The notes beneath the pieces were generated by a model, which was not told the DNA's origin, did no database searches, and saw only the letters and a list, made by a program, of their open reading frames with translations. Shown here one piece after another: positions 8,386-17,351 of a DNA stretch of 64,000 nt. The position numbers and the translations under genes are program-made. Every line of letters begins with the position of its first letter. The first letter of the stretch is position 1. Source of the DNA: Phycisphaerales bacterium (GTDB lineage: Bacteria > Planctomycetota > Phycisphaerae > Phycisphaerales > SM1A02); the NCBI GenBank assembly GCA_014238125.1, contig JABABS010000011.1:1-64000 (forward strand). The letters run 5' to 3'.

Positions 8386-9207
8386 TTATTTAGCAGCTCT
8401 TTTAATTGCAGCAATTTCTTGCGGCAACAAATCACGCCACTGCCCAGTTCTCAGGCCCTTGAGTTCAAGTGGTCCAATCTGGATTCGGCGCAGCCGCTTC
8501 ACTGGATGTCCTACAATTGCAAGAATCCGACGAATTTGACGATTGCGGCCTTCTGAGAGTTCAATTTTCAGAAGACTTTTACCTCGATCAGTTCGAATAA
8601 GCTCAATCGATTCTACTTTTGCTCGGCGAGCTTTTTGTTGCTCATCATGCCTGGTATGAACATCTGAAATGAATATGCCCTTGCGTAATTTTTCGAGTGT
8701 TTCCTGCTCAACAGTTCCTTTTACGGAGACTTCATACACCTTAGAGACTTCATGTTTCGGATGGGTAAGTTGGTTTGTGAGTTGCCGGTCATTTGTAAGG
8801 AGCAACAGCCCTTGACTTTCCATGTCGAGTCGGCCGATCGGAAAAATACGATTTCCAGAATGATGTTGCACGATATCCCCAACGCAGCGTCGACCTTCTG
8901 GATCGCTTGCAGTGCATACAATCCCTCTTGGTTTGTAATACATGATATAGACGGGTTCTGCGTTAAATTTCAGTTTTCTATCTTTAACTGTAATTTTGTC
9001 TTGCGAGATATCTACCCACGCTGGTAGAAAATCAACAACCGTGCCGTTAACCCTAACTTCACCTTCTGCAATTAGTTCTTCACATTTTCGGCGAGACGCA
9101 ATTCCACCATCAACCATTACACGCTGCAATCGCACGCCTCTTGAGGCGTCGCGATAGATCGCTCTTGAATCATGATCGCCGCTTTTTTTGTCAACATTCC
9201 ACGCCAT
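8386..9207 (-). CDS. rluB: Pseudouridine synthase, RsuA/RluB type
   Basis: Enzymes of this family isomerise a uridine in ribosomal RNA; RluB modifies 23S helix 80 and RsuA modifies 16S. The 273-residue protein has an N-terminal S4 RNA-binding domain (GIASRRKCEELIAEGEVRVNG), then the catalytic IGRLDMESQGLLLLTND containing the essential Asp, and GRNRQIRRI near the C terminus. An N-terminal extension of about 20 charged residues precedes the S4 domain. The order scpA then rluB echoes the common scpA-scpB-rluB cluster, but here the gene converges on scpA and scpB is missing. RluB against RsuA cannot be settled by eye; RluB is favoured by context. Confidence 0.87.
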   Translation of the reverse strand: MAWNVDKKSGDHDSRAIYRDASRGVRLQRVMVDGGIASRRKCEELIAEGEVRVNGTVVDFLPAWVDISQDKITVKDRKLKFNAEPVYIMYYKPRGIVCTASDPEGRRCVGDIVQHHSGNRIFPIGRLDMESQGLLLLTNDRQLTNQLTHPKHEVSKVYEVSVKGTVEQETLEKLRKGIFISDVHTRHDEQQKARRAKVESIELIRTDRGKSLLKIELSEGRNRQIRRILAIVGHPVKRLRRIQIGPLELKGLRTGQWRDLLPQEIAAIKRAAK

Positions 9208-9227
9208 TTAGGCTTAGTCTACACGAG

Positions 9228-10148
9228 ATGCGACTATTACCCATTATCAAATGGCTACGATCTGCAATTCAGGATCCTTTCGAAGAACTTTCTAGGTGGG
9301 AAAAAATGGTGCGTTATATCTGGCAAGTCCTTCGTCAGGGTGCTTCACAACTCTCTGAAGACAGCGCAAGCACAATGGCAGCAGCATTGACCTACCGCAC
9401 TCTTTTTGGCGTTTTACCGATGACCGTAGTTGGTGCAGGCGTAGCGAGAGCAATTATGGGAGAACAGCGGTTTGAACAATTTCTCCATGATGCTATTGAA
9501 ATTTCCGGCCTCAATCTTGTCCGGATTGTGGATGACGGGGGCAAATCTTCACTTGGCAGTTGGCTCAGTGATTTAGTGACGAGTGGAATGAATGTAAGCA
9601 TTTCAGCTTTAACTTGGATTGGCGTTCTTGTCCTTCTCTACTCAGCACTTGCTCTTATGGTAAATGTAGAGACATGCTTTAACGTAATCTGTAGAGCAAA
9701 GAAGGGGAGATCGTGGTTCAAGCGAGTTCCTGTTTATTGGTTTATTTTGACATTTGGCCCTGTAGCCGCTGCTGTGGGCATTTGGGCAGATCAGCAAGTT
9801 GCTTCAATAATCAATGAGTATGTTGGGTGGACATGGCTCCTTTTGATTGCTCAAAAGATCTGGAGTTTTATCCTCTGCTGGGGTGTCCTTGTTTTAATGT
9901 TTAGAACCATTCCGACGGTAAAACTCAGCAGCGGACCAGTTTTAGTAGGTGCAGCAGTTGCAGCGATCCTCCTGATGCTTGGGCAGGCGTCTCTTGCGTT
10001 TTATTTTAACCATGCTCTTTCGTTAAAACAAATGTACGGGTCCCTCGGGTTGTTGCCAATTTTCATGTTCTGGCTGTATCTGATGTGGTTGATCGTTTTG
10101 CTTGGCCTTCAAGTTTCTTCCATCCTTGAATCTGTCTCAGACCGATAA
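9228..10148 (+). CDS. YihY/BrkB-family inner membrane protein
   Basis: This 306-residue protein belongs to the YihY/virulence-factor-BrkB family (once mislabelled RNase BN), integral membrane proteins of uncertain function. Six membrane helices can be picked out, at roughly residues 55-75, 115-140, 160-180, 200-220, 235-255 and 275-298. The motif SASTMAAALTYRTLFGVLPM near residue 50 and the C-terminal YGSLGLLPIFMFWLYLMW are typical. The ATG at 9228 leaves a 20-base divergent gap from rluB; an earlier in-frame ATG at 9141 would lie inside rluB and is less likely. Confidence 0.85.
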   Translation: MRLLPIIKWLRSAIQDPFEELSRWEKMVRYIWQVLRQGASQLSEDSASTMAAALTYRTLFGVLPMTVVGAGVARAIMGEQRFEQFLHDAIEISGLNLVRIVDDGGKSSLGSWLSDLVTSGMNVSISALTWIGVLVLLYSALALMVNVETCFNVICRAKKGRSWFKRVPVYWFILTFGPVAAAVGIWADQQVASIINEYVGWTWLLLIAQKIWSFILCWGVLVLMFRTIPTVKLSSGPVLVGAAVAAILLMLGQASLAFYFNHALSLKQMYGSLGLLPIFMFWLYLMWLIVLLGLQVSSILESVSDR

Positions 10149-10271
10149 CGGGTTATTACTCACATCTTGAATAGTACATTTTATTGCTAATTAGGCTATT
10201 TATTCAATGTTTCGTGAAAGGATCTATATTTTTGATGGTTTTCTTAGTACTAACCCAAGTGGAGCCCAAAA

Positions 10272-10682
10272 ATGACCGAATACACAAACATGAACGGAAT
10301 CAACAAAACAAGTAACACCTCAAAGAAACGATCTCTCTTCGTCGAGACCACATTCAAAGGAGGCACTGTCTACGCGACACTAGTGGGTCCAAGGATTGGT
10401 GAACGCGAAGCAGCAATCATCGCTAATTCGGTCAACTTTAAACTTCGTGAATACGGTTCTAAGGTGAACAACCTCGTACTCGATTTTAGCGAAGTACAGT
10501 TCATTTCTAGCCTTGGTTTAGGAATGTGCATCGATGTTCGCAACACTGCAGAGCAGTGCAAAGCAGGGACTTCGATCGTTGGACTTACAAGCCACTTGCA
10601 AGAGCTCTTTGAAATGATGCGACTCGATCGTCTTTTTACGATCAGTTCAGTAGCAAGTTCGCCTTTTGGCAACGCTGCGTAA
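10272..10682 (+). CDS. STAS-domain anti-sigma factor antagonist
   Basis: The 136-residue protein is a single STAS domain with a polar N-terminal tail of about 25 residues. The core LVLDFSEVQFISSLGLGMCIDV carries the Ser pair where SpoIIAA/RsbV proteins are phosphorylated by their cognate kinase. Such proteins bind and inhibit an anti-sigma factor or act in other partner-switching complexes. GGAG precedes the ATG with a long 123-base upstream region, so it probably has its own promoter. The candidate kinase and phosphatase partners are at 34410-34901 and 15536-16717; no sigma factor is adjacent. Confidence 0.85.
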   Translation: MTEYTNMNGINKTSNTSKKRSLFVETTFKGGTVYATLVGPRIGEREAAIIANSVNFKLREYGSKVNNLVLDFSEVQFISSLGLGMCIDVRNTAEQCKAGTSIVGLTSHLQELFEMMRLDRLFTISSVASSPFGNAA

Positions 10683-10763
10683 CACAAACAATTCGTATGA
10701 ACTTGTATCATTGGCTGTCACAGTGCTCCAAATCATTGTGGCAGTCTGTATCATATAAAGCTT

Positions 10764-11330
10764 ATGGGTCTCGAAGATGCCATTCCAGTAGACGGTTACT
10801 TGACAACGCAAATGAGTCGAGTCATCAATTGGGCACGACGTTCAAGCGTTTGGCCCATGCCTTTTGCAACTGCTTGTTGTGGCATCGAGTTAATGGCTAC
10901 AGCATCAAGCCGATTCGATCTTGCACGTTTTGGGGCAGAAGTTTTTCGTTTCAGTCCAAGACAAGCGGATTTAATGATTGTGGCCGGGAGAGTTTCTGTA
11001 AAGATGATGCCAGTCTTACAACGCATTTACCTTCAAATGACAGAGCCCAAATGGGTGATATCAATGGGCGCATGTGCTTCTACAGGTGGCGTATTCGACA
11101 CGTATGGAGTCGTGCAGGGAGTCGACCAATTCATGCCAGTCGATGTGTATGTCCCAGGGTGCCCCCCAAGACCCGAAATGCTAATCGAGGGTGTAATGGC
11201 AATCCAGAGGATCATCGACGAAGACAATATCCCGTACGACGGGGATGGCAAACGACACCCACTCGGAGTCGAACTTCTATCGTCTTCTGCAGAGCCAATC
11301 GATGTGACAATCAATCGAACCGGCGTCTGA
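10764..11330 (+). CDS. nuoB: NADH-quinone oxidoreductase subunit B
   Basis: NuoB holds cluster N2, the last iron-sulfur centre before quinone in respiratory complex I. The 188-residue product has all expected ligands: the paired Cys in [11 protein letters not shown], the Cys in [11 protein letters not shown] and the Cys in VPGCPPRPE. Length is normal. It stands apart from other nuo genes: the upstream neighbour is a STAS protein and the downstream neighbour an HNH nuclease, while nuoC is on the opposite strand at 1830-2381. A longer open frame over the same DNA (10697-11398) lacks any family resemblance and is a shadow. Confidence 0.95.
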   Translation: MGLEDAIPVDGYLTTQMSRVINWARRSSVWPMPFATACCGIELMATASSRFDLARFGAEVFRFSPRQADLMIVAGRVSVKMMPVLQRIYLQMTEPKWVISMGACASTGGVFDTYGVVQGVDQFMPVDVYVPGCPPRPEMLIEGVMAIQRIIDEDNIPYDGDGKRHPLGVELLSSSAEPIDVTINRTGV

Positions 11331-11394
11331 GGCGACCCAAACTTCCCACGCCAGTACAGTTATCTGATACAACTACATGTAAGATGGTGGCCGC

Positions 11395-12027
11395 ATGACA
11401 TATGCAGTATCTCTTGAACAACAAGTTCTTGTACTCAACAGAGGGTACAGTGCTGTGCGTATCGTCCCAGCGAGGGAGGCATTTACACTCCTATGTAGGG
11501 ATGCAGCTGAAATTATTTCCGATGAGGATGGACACTGGGCGACCTACAATTTGGCGAACTGGATTGATGTTGCTGCAATTCAAAAAGAATTTGAACCTGC
11601 TGAGCATTCTTGGATCCGCTTACCAAGTTTAGAGATTGCAATACCAAAAATTATTCGTTTACTTGCATTTGACAAAGTTATTAAACCGCAATTGCGGTTA
11701 ACTCGACGAAATTTATATGCCCGTGATAAAAACAAATGCCAATACTGTGGCAAGCGTTTTTCTTCTTCAGATCTAACACTAGATCACGTTGTGCCTCGTG
11801 TGCAGGGTGGGGGTAATTCTTGGACAAATCTTGTTTGCGCATGTTTGCGTTGTAATACAAAAAAGGGTGGTCGAACTCCACGGCAGGCAAACATGGCTTT
11901 AATCACGAAACCATTTAAACCAGCGAAGTGCCAGTCTCTTCGATTTCGGATTGGAAGACAGCAGTATAAATCTTGGAAAACATTTTTAAACAATGCCTAT
12001 TGGACAGTTGAGTTGCAAGAAGAATGA
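11395..12027 (+). CDS. HNH endonuclease family protein
   Basis: The 210-residue protein has an N-terminal segment VLVLNRGYSAVRIVPAREAF, common to a conserved group of chromosomal HNH proteins, and a C-terminal HNH module: CQYCG, then LDHVVPRVQGG, NLVCACLRCNTKKG. The two CxxC pairs would bind a structural zinc and the His-Asn-His elements would bind the catalytic metal. This type is widespread as a solitary chromosomal gene, so a defence or homing role should not be assumed; the cellular substrate is unknown. It starts 64 bases after nuoB and converges on purH with 28 bases between stops. Confidence 0.85.
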   Translation: MTYAVSLEQQVLVLNRGYSAVRIVPAREAFTLLCRDAAEIISDEDGHWATYNLANWIDVAAIQKEFEPAEHSWIRLPSLEIAIPKIIRLLAFDKVIKPQLRLTRRNLYARDKNKCQYCGKRFSSSDLTLDHVVPRVQGGGNSWTNLVCACLRCNTKKGGRTPRQANMALITKPFKPAKCQSLRFRIGRQQYKSWKTFLNNAYWTVELQEE

Positions 12028-12055
12028 GTTTCAAATTAATGTGACTGTCACACTC

Positions 12056-13636
12056 TTAATGCCGGAAACATCGCTCGCCGGTGTGGAGAAGGGCAACTCC
12101 AGCATGCTCGCACACGTCAATAGTCTCTTTGTCACGCACACTGCCTCCTGGTTGCACAATGCATTTTATACCTGCATCAATTAATAATTTCGGTCCATCT
12201 GGAAAAGGAAAAAATGCGTCGGATCCAGCGACAGGATTGTTTGCCTCGGAAAGCGATATTCGAGCTCGTTGAATTGCAAGATTAGCAGCTGAAACACGAT
12301 CAACTTGCCCCATCCCGCTACCGATCAAAGAACCATTTGAAACAATTGAAATTGAGTTTGATTTGAGATGCGCACATGTAATCCATGCAATTGCGGCATC
12401 GTTTTGCATTTCTTCGCTAGGTTTTGGTCCAGCCATTAGTTCCCAGTTAGGAACGTTTGCAAGAATAGGTACTGCGCTTTGCGTAAGAAAACCGCCGGCG
12501 ATCGATCGGAATTGCTGCCAGTGTTCTCGTCTCGGATCATTTCCAACTGCGAGAAGGCGTACGTTTTTCCAACGATCAGTAAGGACTGACTTTGCTTCGT
12601 CAGTAAAAGTCGGAGCAATGATTACTTCTAGGAATTTTTCACCATGGGCAATTGCATGTGCTAGTGCTTTATCTACGTTTCCACTCAGGGCAACGATTCC
12701 GCCAAAAGCTGCTTGGGGGTCGCCTTTCCAAGCACGTTGAAACGCTTCAGTAAGATCAGATCCAAATGCTGCGCCACATGGATTTGTGTGTTTGATAATA
12801 GCAGCAGCAGGCCTTGTTTCATACGCATATAGATCTTGGACGAGCTCGAGTGCAGCTGCTGCATCGATGAGATTGTTGTAACTCAGTGGTTTGCCAGCAA
12901 CAATACTAGCAGTGACAACATTCGCCCCTTTTGCGGAAGAATCTTTGTATAGATTCGCTGTTTGGTTTGGGTTCTCCCCATACCTTAGTGTTTGCACAAG
13001 TTGTGCGTTGATTTGAATGTTATTTGTATTATTAGAATTTTCATCTCGCATCCACTTACTAATAATGGTGTCATATTCTGCTGTACGAGCAAATGCAGCT
13101 GTAGCCAAATCACGTCTGAGTTCGTGTGTGATTGTCCCGTTTGCTGCCTTAAAATCTGCATAAATTAATTTGTACTGTTTTGGATCTGTTACTACAGTGA
13201 CAAAATCAAAATTTTTAGCAGCCGATCGAATCATAGCTGGGCCGCCAATGTCAATCTGTTCTATTGCTTCTGTTGCTGTGACAGTTGATTTAGCAATAGT
13301 CTCCTCGAACGGATACAGGTCGATGCAAATTAAATCGATAGGAGCGATGTCATATTTTTGCATCGCTTCAACATGAGATGGTTTGTCTCTTCTTCCAAGA
13401 AGTCCGCCATGAATGATGGGGTGTAATGTTTTAACGCGTCCGTCTAACATTTCAGGAAACCCCGTCACTTGGTCAACATGCGTAACTGGCAAACCGGCTT
13501 GTTCTAAAACTTTTGCAGTGCCTCCAGTTGATATTATTTCAGCACCGCGGTCATGCAATATTCTTGCAAAATCAACAACGCCAGTTTTATCACTGACTGA
13601 TAGCAGCGCACGGTTGATCGGAAGTGAAGATGTCAT
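12056..13636 (-). CDS. purH: Bifunctional AICAR formyltransferase/IMP cyclohydrolase
   Basis: PurH performs the last two steps of IMP synthesis. The 526-residue protein has the N-terminal cyclohydrolase (MGS-like) domain, with SVSDKTGVVDFARIL, STGGTAKVL and GRVKTLHPIIHGG, then the formyltransferase domain with RYGENPNQ, KHTNPCGAA and the C-terminal GSDAFFPFPDG. Length is standard. It starts 15 bases after the stop of a PQQ-propeller gene, so both probably share a transcript. No other purine gene is adjacent; guaA, which acts further along the pathway, is at 34931. Confidence 0.95.
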   Translation of the reverse strand: MTSSLPINRALLSVSDKTGVVDFARILHDRGAEIISTGGTAKVLEQAGLPVTHVDQVTGFPEMLDGRVKTLHPIIHGGLLGRRDKPSHVEAMQKYDIAPIDLICIDLYPFEETIAKSTVTATEAIEQIDIGGPAMIRSAAKNFDFVTVVTDPKQYKLIYADFKAANGTITHELRRDLATAAFARTAEYDTIISKWMRDENSNNTNNIQINAQLVQTLRYGENPNQTANLYKDSSAKGANVVTASIVAGKPLSYNNLIDAAAALELVQDLYAYETRPAAAIIKHTNPCGAAFGSDLTEAFQRAWKGDPQAAFGGIVALSGNVDKALAHAIAHGEKFLEVIIAPTFTDEAKSVLTDRWKNVRLLAVGNDPRREHWQQFRSIAGGFLTQSAVPILANVPNWELMAGPKPSEEMQNDAAIAWITCAHLKSNSISIVSNGSLIGSGMGQVDRVSAANLAIQRARISLSEANNPVAGSDAFFPFPDGPKLLIDAGIKCIVQPGGSVRDKETIDVCEHAGVALLHTGERCFRH

Positions 13637-13651
13637 CGCACTTGATTCCTG

Positions 13652-14827
13652 TTAGTTCAAAGAAAGACGAGGAATCAATTTAATGATTGCATCATCGTCA
13701 GTGATCAAAATTAGATTTCCATTTTTAAACTTATCTACAAGAACTTCTCTCACTGTTGGCAATGCTAAAGTCCCTGTAATCGAACCTAGTTTAGTATCTA
13801 CTTCTTGTAAAATACGGTTTTCACTGTCCCAGCATAAAAGACGATTGTTGGGAGTAGTTGTTATTACAATTCCATTCACTTTCTCTACAGCCCAGCGTTT
13901 TTCGCCTGTAATATCTGGTGCAAAAGCGGAAAAGGCTGTGAGACCAACTCCTGGAATTCTTTGGTACAGCGAGTCACCGATAATGATAGGGGAGTCTGTG
14001 AGTTCAGCGGTTGTTAAGTATTTCCATCGTGGCTTACCTGAATACAAGTCTATTGCCCTAAGGTATTGGTCAGTCCCAGCGATGTACACAGTTCCGTTGC
14101 TGATAGTTGGTGTTGCAACTACAGCATCGAGTAATTGAATCAACCAAAGTGCCCTCGCATTTTTTAGGTCAATTGAAGCAAGTGATCCATTGCCAGCAGT
14201 TGCAACGACAACACCGTCTTTCAAAGCGGGTTTTGTGCTCATCGTTTCTGCAATAGAGTATGTTTTCGAAGAAAAACCGATGCTACAATCGTGCCAGACA
14301 AGTTCGCCGTTCCTAGACCCGTACAAAAGAGTTGTGTCAGTGAGAATTGCGGGGGTATTGGCAGACCAGTGTAATTTTTGAACAGCTTTATCAGTTGCGC
14401 CTTGGATTGAATTTTCAGTGTGTGTTGGAAGATTGCCAGTATCAGATTCAAATGCATAGATCACAGAATCAGAATTAACGTACACCTGTCTTGTATCTTC
14501 ATTAATATTGATCCCAAGGAGTCGGTAGACATGATTTCCAACAGGGGAAGACCATCGCCATACGCCAGACTCTAGGTCGTAGCATACGAGATGTTCGTAC
14601 TCGTCTATTGCGTATAACGAATTGCCAGAGATTGTTGCTAAATGCAAATCTTTCGCAGTTTGTTGATTTACCCAGTCAATCCGATATGAAAGATCTCGCA
14701 ATTCTGAGAGGTTTACACCATGTGTTGAGCCGATTGTTGGGGCACTTTTTGACCTATCATCAGATAATGTCGAAAAACATACGAAGCCAACAGTGGCGAA
14801 AAAGCAAAGTAAAGGTATCTTGCGCAT
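13652..14827 (-). CDS. Exported PQQ-like beta-propeller protein
   Basis: The 391-residue product begins with a signal peptide (MRKIPLLCFFATVGFVCFSTL) and then shows repeated blades of the PQQ/quinoprotein-like type, e.g. YDLESGVWRWSSPVG, IDLKNARALWLIQLL, IDLYSGKPRWKYLT and LLCWDSENRILQEVD. BamB, the outer-membrane assembly lipoprotein, has the same architecture, but no lipobox Cys is evident here and blade similarity alone does not assign function. It probably acts in the periplasm as a binding scaffold. It is followed 15 bases later by purH; the link is likely only transcriptional. Confidence 0.7.
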   Translation of the reverse strand: MRKIPLLCFFATVGFVCFSTLSDDRSKSAPTIGSTHGVNLSELRDLSYRIDWVNQQTAKDLHLATISGNSLYAIDEYEHLVCYDLESGVWRWSSPVGNHVYRLLGININEDTRQVYVNSDSVIYAFESDTGNLPTHTENSIQGATDKAVQKLHWSANTPAILTDTTLLYGSRNGELVWHDCSIGFSSKTYSIAETMSTKPALKDGVVVATAGNGSLASIDLKNARALWLIQLLDAVVATPTISNGTVYIAGTDQYLRAIDLYSGKPRWKYLTTAELTDSPIIIGDSLYQRIPGVGLTAFSAFAPDITGEKRWAVEKVNGIVITTTPNNRLLCWDSENRILQEVDTKLGSITGTLALPTVREVLVDKFKNGNLILITDDDAIIKLIPRLSLN

Positions 14828-14924
14828 CTAGAACTCCATTTCAAGATCTGCATTTTACAGATCTGAGATGGGCAGTATAGAAGAGTAGGCCCAAAGAGTT
14901 AAGTCCATCTGAAGGGATGATGCA

Positions 14925-15533
14925 ATGTTTACTGGATTAGTGCAACGAATTGGAACAATAACAGCAATAGATGCTACAACAGCCGGAAAACGGCTCGTTC
15001 TCAAATGCTTGGCTTGGGATTCCCCAGCAATTGAAGGTGAGTCGATCTGTGTCAACGGGTGCTGTTTAACAGTTGTATCGTTCTCTTTGAAAGGAGATGA
15101 CCTGCAACTCTCCTTCGATGTTGTACCTGAATCACTCGAAAAAACGACCCTGCGGGAGATGGAGGTTGGTGCAGAGGTAAATATTGAGAGAGCGCTCAGA
15201 GCAGATTCTCTTCTTGGTGGGCATCAGGTGCAGGGTCATGTTGATGCGATCGAGGAAATTGTAGAAGTAAGCGAAGCTGGTGGTGATGAAACACGGATAC
15301 GTTGTTCAATGCGAATGGTTGATACAGATGCAGTTGTTCCTAAAGGTTCAATTACTATTGATGGAGTATCTTTGACAATTGCCTTTGTAGGTACCGAAAC
15401 TTTTGATGTTGCTCTTATACCAACTACGCTCCGAGATACAACACTTGGCAAGGCAAAAGCGGGCAATAAAGTGAATATTGAAACAGACATTATTGCAAGG
15501 ACCGTGGTCCGAGTCATTCGTAATATGAGTTGA
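14925..15533 (+). CDS. ribE: Riboflavin synthase, alpha chain
   Basis: This enzyme dismutates two molecules of 6,7-dimethyl-8-ribityllumazine into riboflavin. The 202-residue product consists of two lumazine-binding barrels: the first opens with MFTGLVQRIGTI and contains ICVNGCCLTV; the second follows GGHQVQGHVD and contains ITIDGVSLTIAF. Both family signatures are intact and the length is normal. The other rib genes are not in the window and there is no room for an FMN riboswitch in the 97-base upstream region. AGGG stands before the start. It converges on the phosphatase gene with only two bases between stops. Confidence 0.95.
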   Translation: MFTGLVQRIGTITAIDATTAGKRLVLKCLAWDSPAIEGESICVNGCCLTVVSFSLKGDDLQLSFDVVPESLEKTTLREMEVGAEVNIERALRADSLLGGHQVQGHVDAIEEIVEVSEAGGDETRIRCSMRMVDTDAVVPKGSITIDGVSLTIAFVGTETFDVALIPTTLRDTTLGKAKAGNKVNIETDIIARTVVRVIRNMS

Positions 15534-15535
15534 AA

Positions 15536-16717
15536 TCAAGCAGCAATGTTTGCAACATGTGGTGGAGCATGTAAGCAAAGCATTGTGAGATCATCGTGAT
15601 GGCAAGTTTTAGTATCAAGTACATTTTCAATTGCTTTTACAATATTATTATTAACGCAACCTATGTTGTACATTGCTTGCAGGTGGGCAGGTAACCCTGA
15701 TTTGATATTACATGTATCTAAAGCATCTTCGAAGCCGTCTGAATAAAATATTACACGATCATCTGAACCAATTTTTACTGTGTGCTCAGGGAAATCTGTA
15801 TCTTTGAAGATGCCAAGAAGTGGTCCCTCAGATTCGAGCATCTCAGTTTCACAAGAACCCTTCATCCATAAGGCAGCTGGATGACCAGCTCCAGCAATTG
15901 TAAGGGCACGTGTTTTGCAATCAATGACGCCATACATAGCAGTTGCAAAGCGCGCGTTATTTCCGTTTCTATCTAGAATTGCTTGATTGAGAGTACTTAA
16001 CACCTTAGAGGGAGAAGTGTAATTTCCCTCAGCATCAATTCTACATCCAGCTAGGGCCTTAGAAATAGCCATCGCTAGCATTGCCGCTGGCATGCCATGT
16101 CCAATCGCATCAGATATAAAAAATGAAATATGATCATCGTCGAGTTTTGTGATGTCGTACATGTCCCCACTAACTACACCAGTTGGACGCCAAAGTGTGT
16201 TGAAATACATGGAATGCACGGGTTCACAATGGCATGACATAAACTCCTGCTGAAGCATTGCTGCTGAGTTAAGATCAATATTTATTTGATCAATATCGTC
16301 TTGTAGGGTAGTACTCATTGTAGAAATAAGACCTACTTTACTACGTAGCACTGATAATTCATCCTCTCGTTGAAGCATTCCATATAGTATTCCTGAGGAA
16401 GTTGCCACATCTGTACTTGCACTTGCAACAATAATATCTAGTTCATTTGTAAGTTCAACAAGATGTTCTTGGTTGTCACAAAGTAATAGCACTGGGATTT
16501 TTTCAGAATGGAGTTGAAGTAGCGTGGGTAGAAGATCAAGCAATTCTTCAACTGTTGCAGCGTGAAGAAATGCTGCGTCAAGATGATTCGCAATATTATT
16601 TGTAAATTTAGGTGGAGTAGTTCCAGCCCAACAACGCACGATATCCATTTCTAGTTGAAGCGGTGTGGTACTTTGATTTTTGATATAAATAGTAGGGCGG
16701 TACATGAAGAAATCCAT
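15536..16717 (-). CDS. PP2C-type (SpoIIE/RsbU) phosphatase with degenerate receiver-like N terminus
   Basis: The C-terminal half (about residues 160-393) is an SpoIIE-class PPM phosphatase: GVVSGDMYDI, SDAIGHGMPAAMLAM and FYSDGFEDALD hold metal-binding Asp residues. Such enzymes dephosphorylate STAS proteins in partner-switching. The first 130 residues contain a receiver-like stretch (VLLLCDNQEHLVEL) without a clear phosphoacceptor pocket, followed by a probable coiled coil (TLQDDIDQINIDL). The likely substrates are the STAS proteins at 10272 and 34084. It sits alone on the minus strand, tail to tail with ribE, and has about 140 bases upstream for its own promoter. Confidence 0.82.
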   Translation of the reverse strand: MDFFMYRPTIYIKNQSTTPLQLEMDIVRCWAGTTPPKFTNNIANHLDAAFLHAATVEELLDLLPTLLQLHSEKIPVLLLCDNQEHLVELTNELDIIVASASTDVATSSGILYGMLQREDELSVLRSKVGLISTMSTTLQDDIDQINIDLNSAAMLQQEFMSCHCEPVHSMYFNTLWRPTGVVSGDMYDITKLDDDHISFFISDAIGHGMPAAMLAMAISKALAGCRIDAEGNYTSPSKVLSTLNQAILDRNGNNARFATAMYGVIDCKTRALTIAGAGHPAALWMKGSCETEMLESEGPLLGIFKDTDFPEHTVKIGSDDRVIFYSDGFEDALDTCNIKSGLPAHLQAMYNIGCVNNNIVKAIENVLDTKTCHHDDLTMLCLHAPPHVANIAA

Positions 16718-16799
16718 AAATAGATAACTCTCTTTGAAGAAGTATCTTTCTATTAATAATTCGGTTTATTACTTGTTTGACGCTAACTGTAGGTGAAAA

Positions 16800-16816
16800 G
16801 CATTTTCGTGAAATGC
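16800..16816 (-). terminator. Weak intrinsic terminator after the kdsA-mcsAB operon
   Basis: A six-base stem (GCATTT with AAATGC) around a five-base loop is followed on the minus strand by TTTT. It lies 44 bases past the DUF192 stop, the last gene of the five-gene operon. A perfect 14-base palindrome (GCTCTCTAGAGAGC, 16844-16857) lies between it and the stop codon. The stem is short, so the call is tentative. Confidence 0.4.
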
Positions 16817-16859
16817 CGGTTATTTCGATTATTCAGATAGGAAGCTCTCTAGAGAGCAG

Positions 16860-17351
16860 TTATCGGGCGATATTACGTAAGTTTTGTAAATCCAGGATGA
16901 CACGATCATTGACTCGCAGCTTTAACCGTTGAATAGAGCCCTCTTGAAGCTCTATAGCAAATCTTGCGGGACTGTTTGAATAATAGTGGTGTAGGCGCCT
17001 CTCATAGTCCCATTGTGATTCACCTAGATCTTGAGGAGCCTCTATTTTCATCTCGTGCGTCGCAGTAATGGTGCCCCGTGAATCAAGAAAAAGGAGGTCC
17101 ATGTTCACAAGGCAATTTGCCATCCAGAACGAACGATCTTGTGCTTCTGGAAAAACAAAGAGCATTCCGCCATTAGCCGGAATGGACGTTCTTTCCATAA
17201 GTCCGTGTACTCTTGAAGGCAGGTCAGTTGAGAGTTCAAGTGAAAATATTTCGCCACCAATTGAGACATCAACTGAAGTTTGTTGCGTTGTACTTGTGCA
17301 TCCAGTAGCGAGTGTAAAAATTAATAATGTTGTAATTAACCCAGTAGCCAT
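16860..17351 (-). CDS. DUF192-family lipoprotein
   Basis: The 163-residue protein starts with a lipoprotein signal peptide whose lipobox LATGC puts the acylated Cys near residue 18. The rest is a DUF192 domain: GLMERTSIPANGGMLFVFP, RSFWMANCLVNMDLLFLD and the late ARFAIELQEGSIQRL. DUF192 proteins are small periplasmic proteins of unknown role, found in bacteria and archaea. It is the last gene of the operon kdsA-mcsA-mcsB-gluQ-DUF192 and its start overlaps the gluQ end by 16 bases. Confidence 0.85.
   Translation of the reverse strand: MATGLITTLLIFTLATGCTSTTQQTSVDVSIGGEIFSLELSTDLPSRVHGLMERTSIPANGGMLFVFPEAQDRSFWMANCLVNMDLLFLDSRGTITATHEMKIEAPQDLGESQWDYERRLHHYYSNSPARFAIELQEGSIQRLKLRVNDRVILDLQNLRNIAR

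Noticed and set aside
10697-11398. Long plus-strand open frame of 233 codons over nuoB
   Set aside because: It overlaps nuoB in another frame, has no family likeness, and nuoB has all its expected motifs.
11395-12027. HNH nuclease as a defence or homing system
   Set aside because: It belongs to a common solitary chromosomal group, with no methylase, intron or repeat next to it.
16844-16857. Perfect 14-base palindrome GCTCTCTAGAGAGC as an operator
   Set aside because: Not near a promoter; it lies just past a stop codon and has no second copy seen. Reported only with the terminator.
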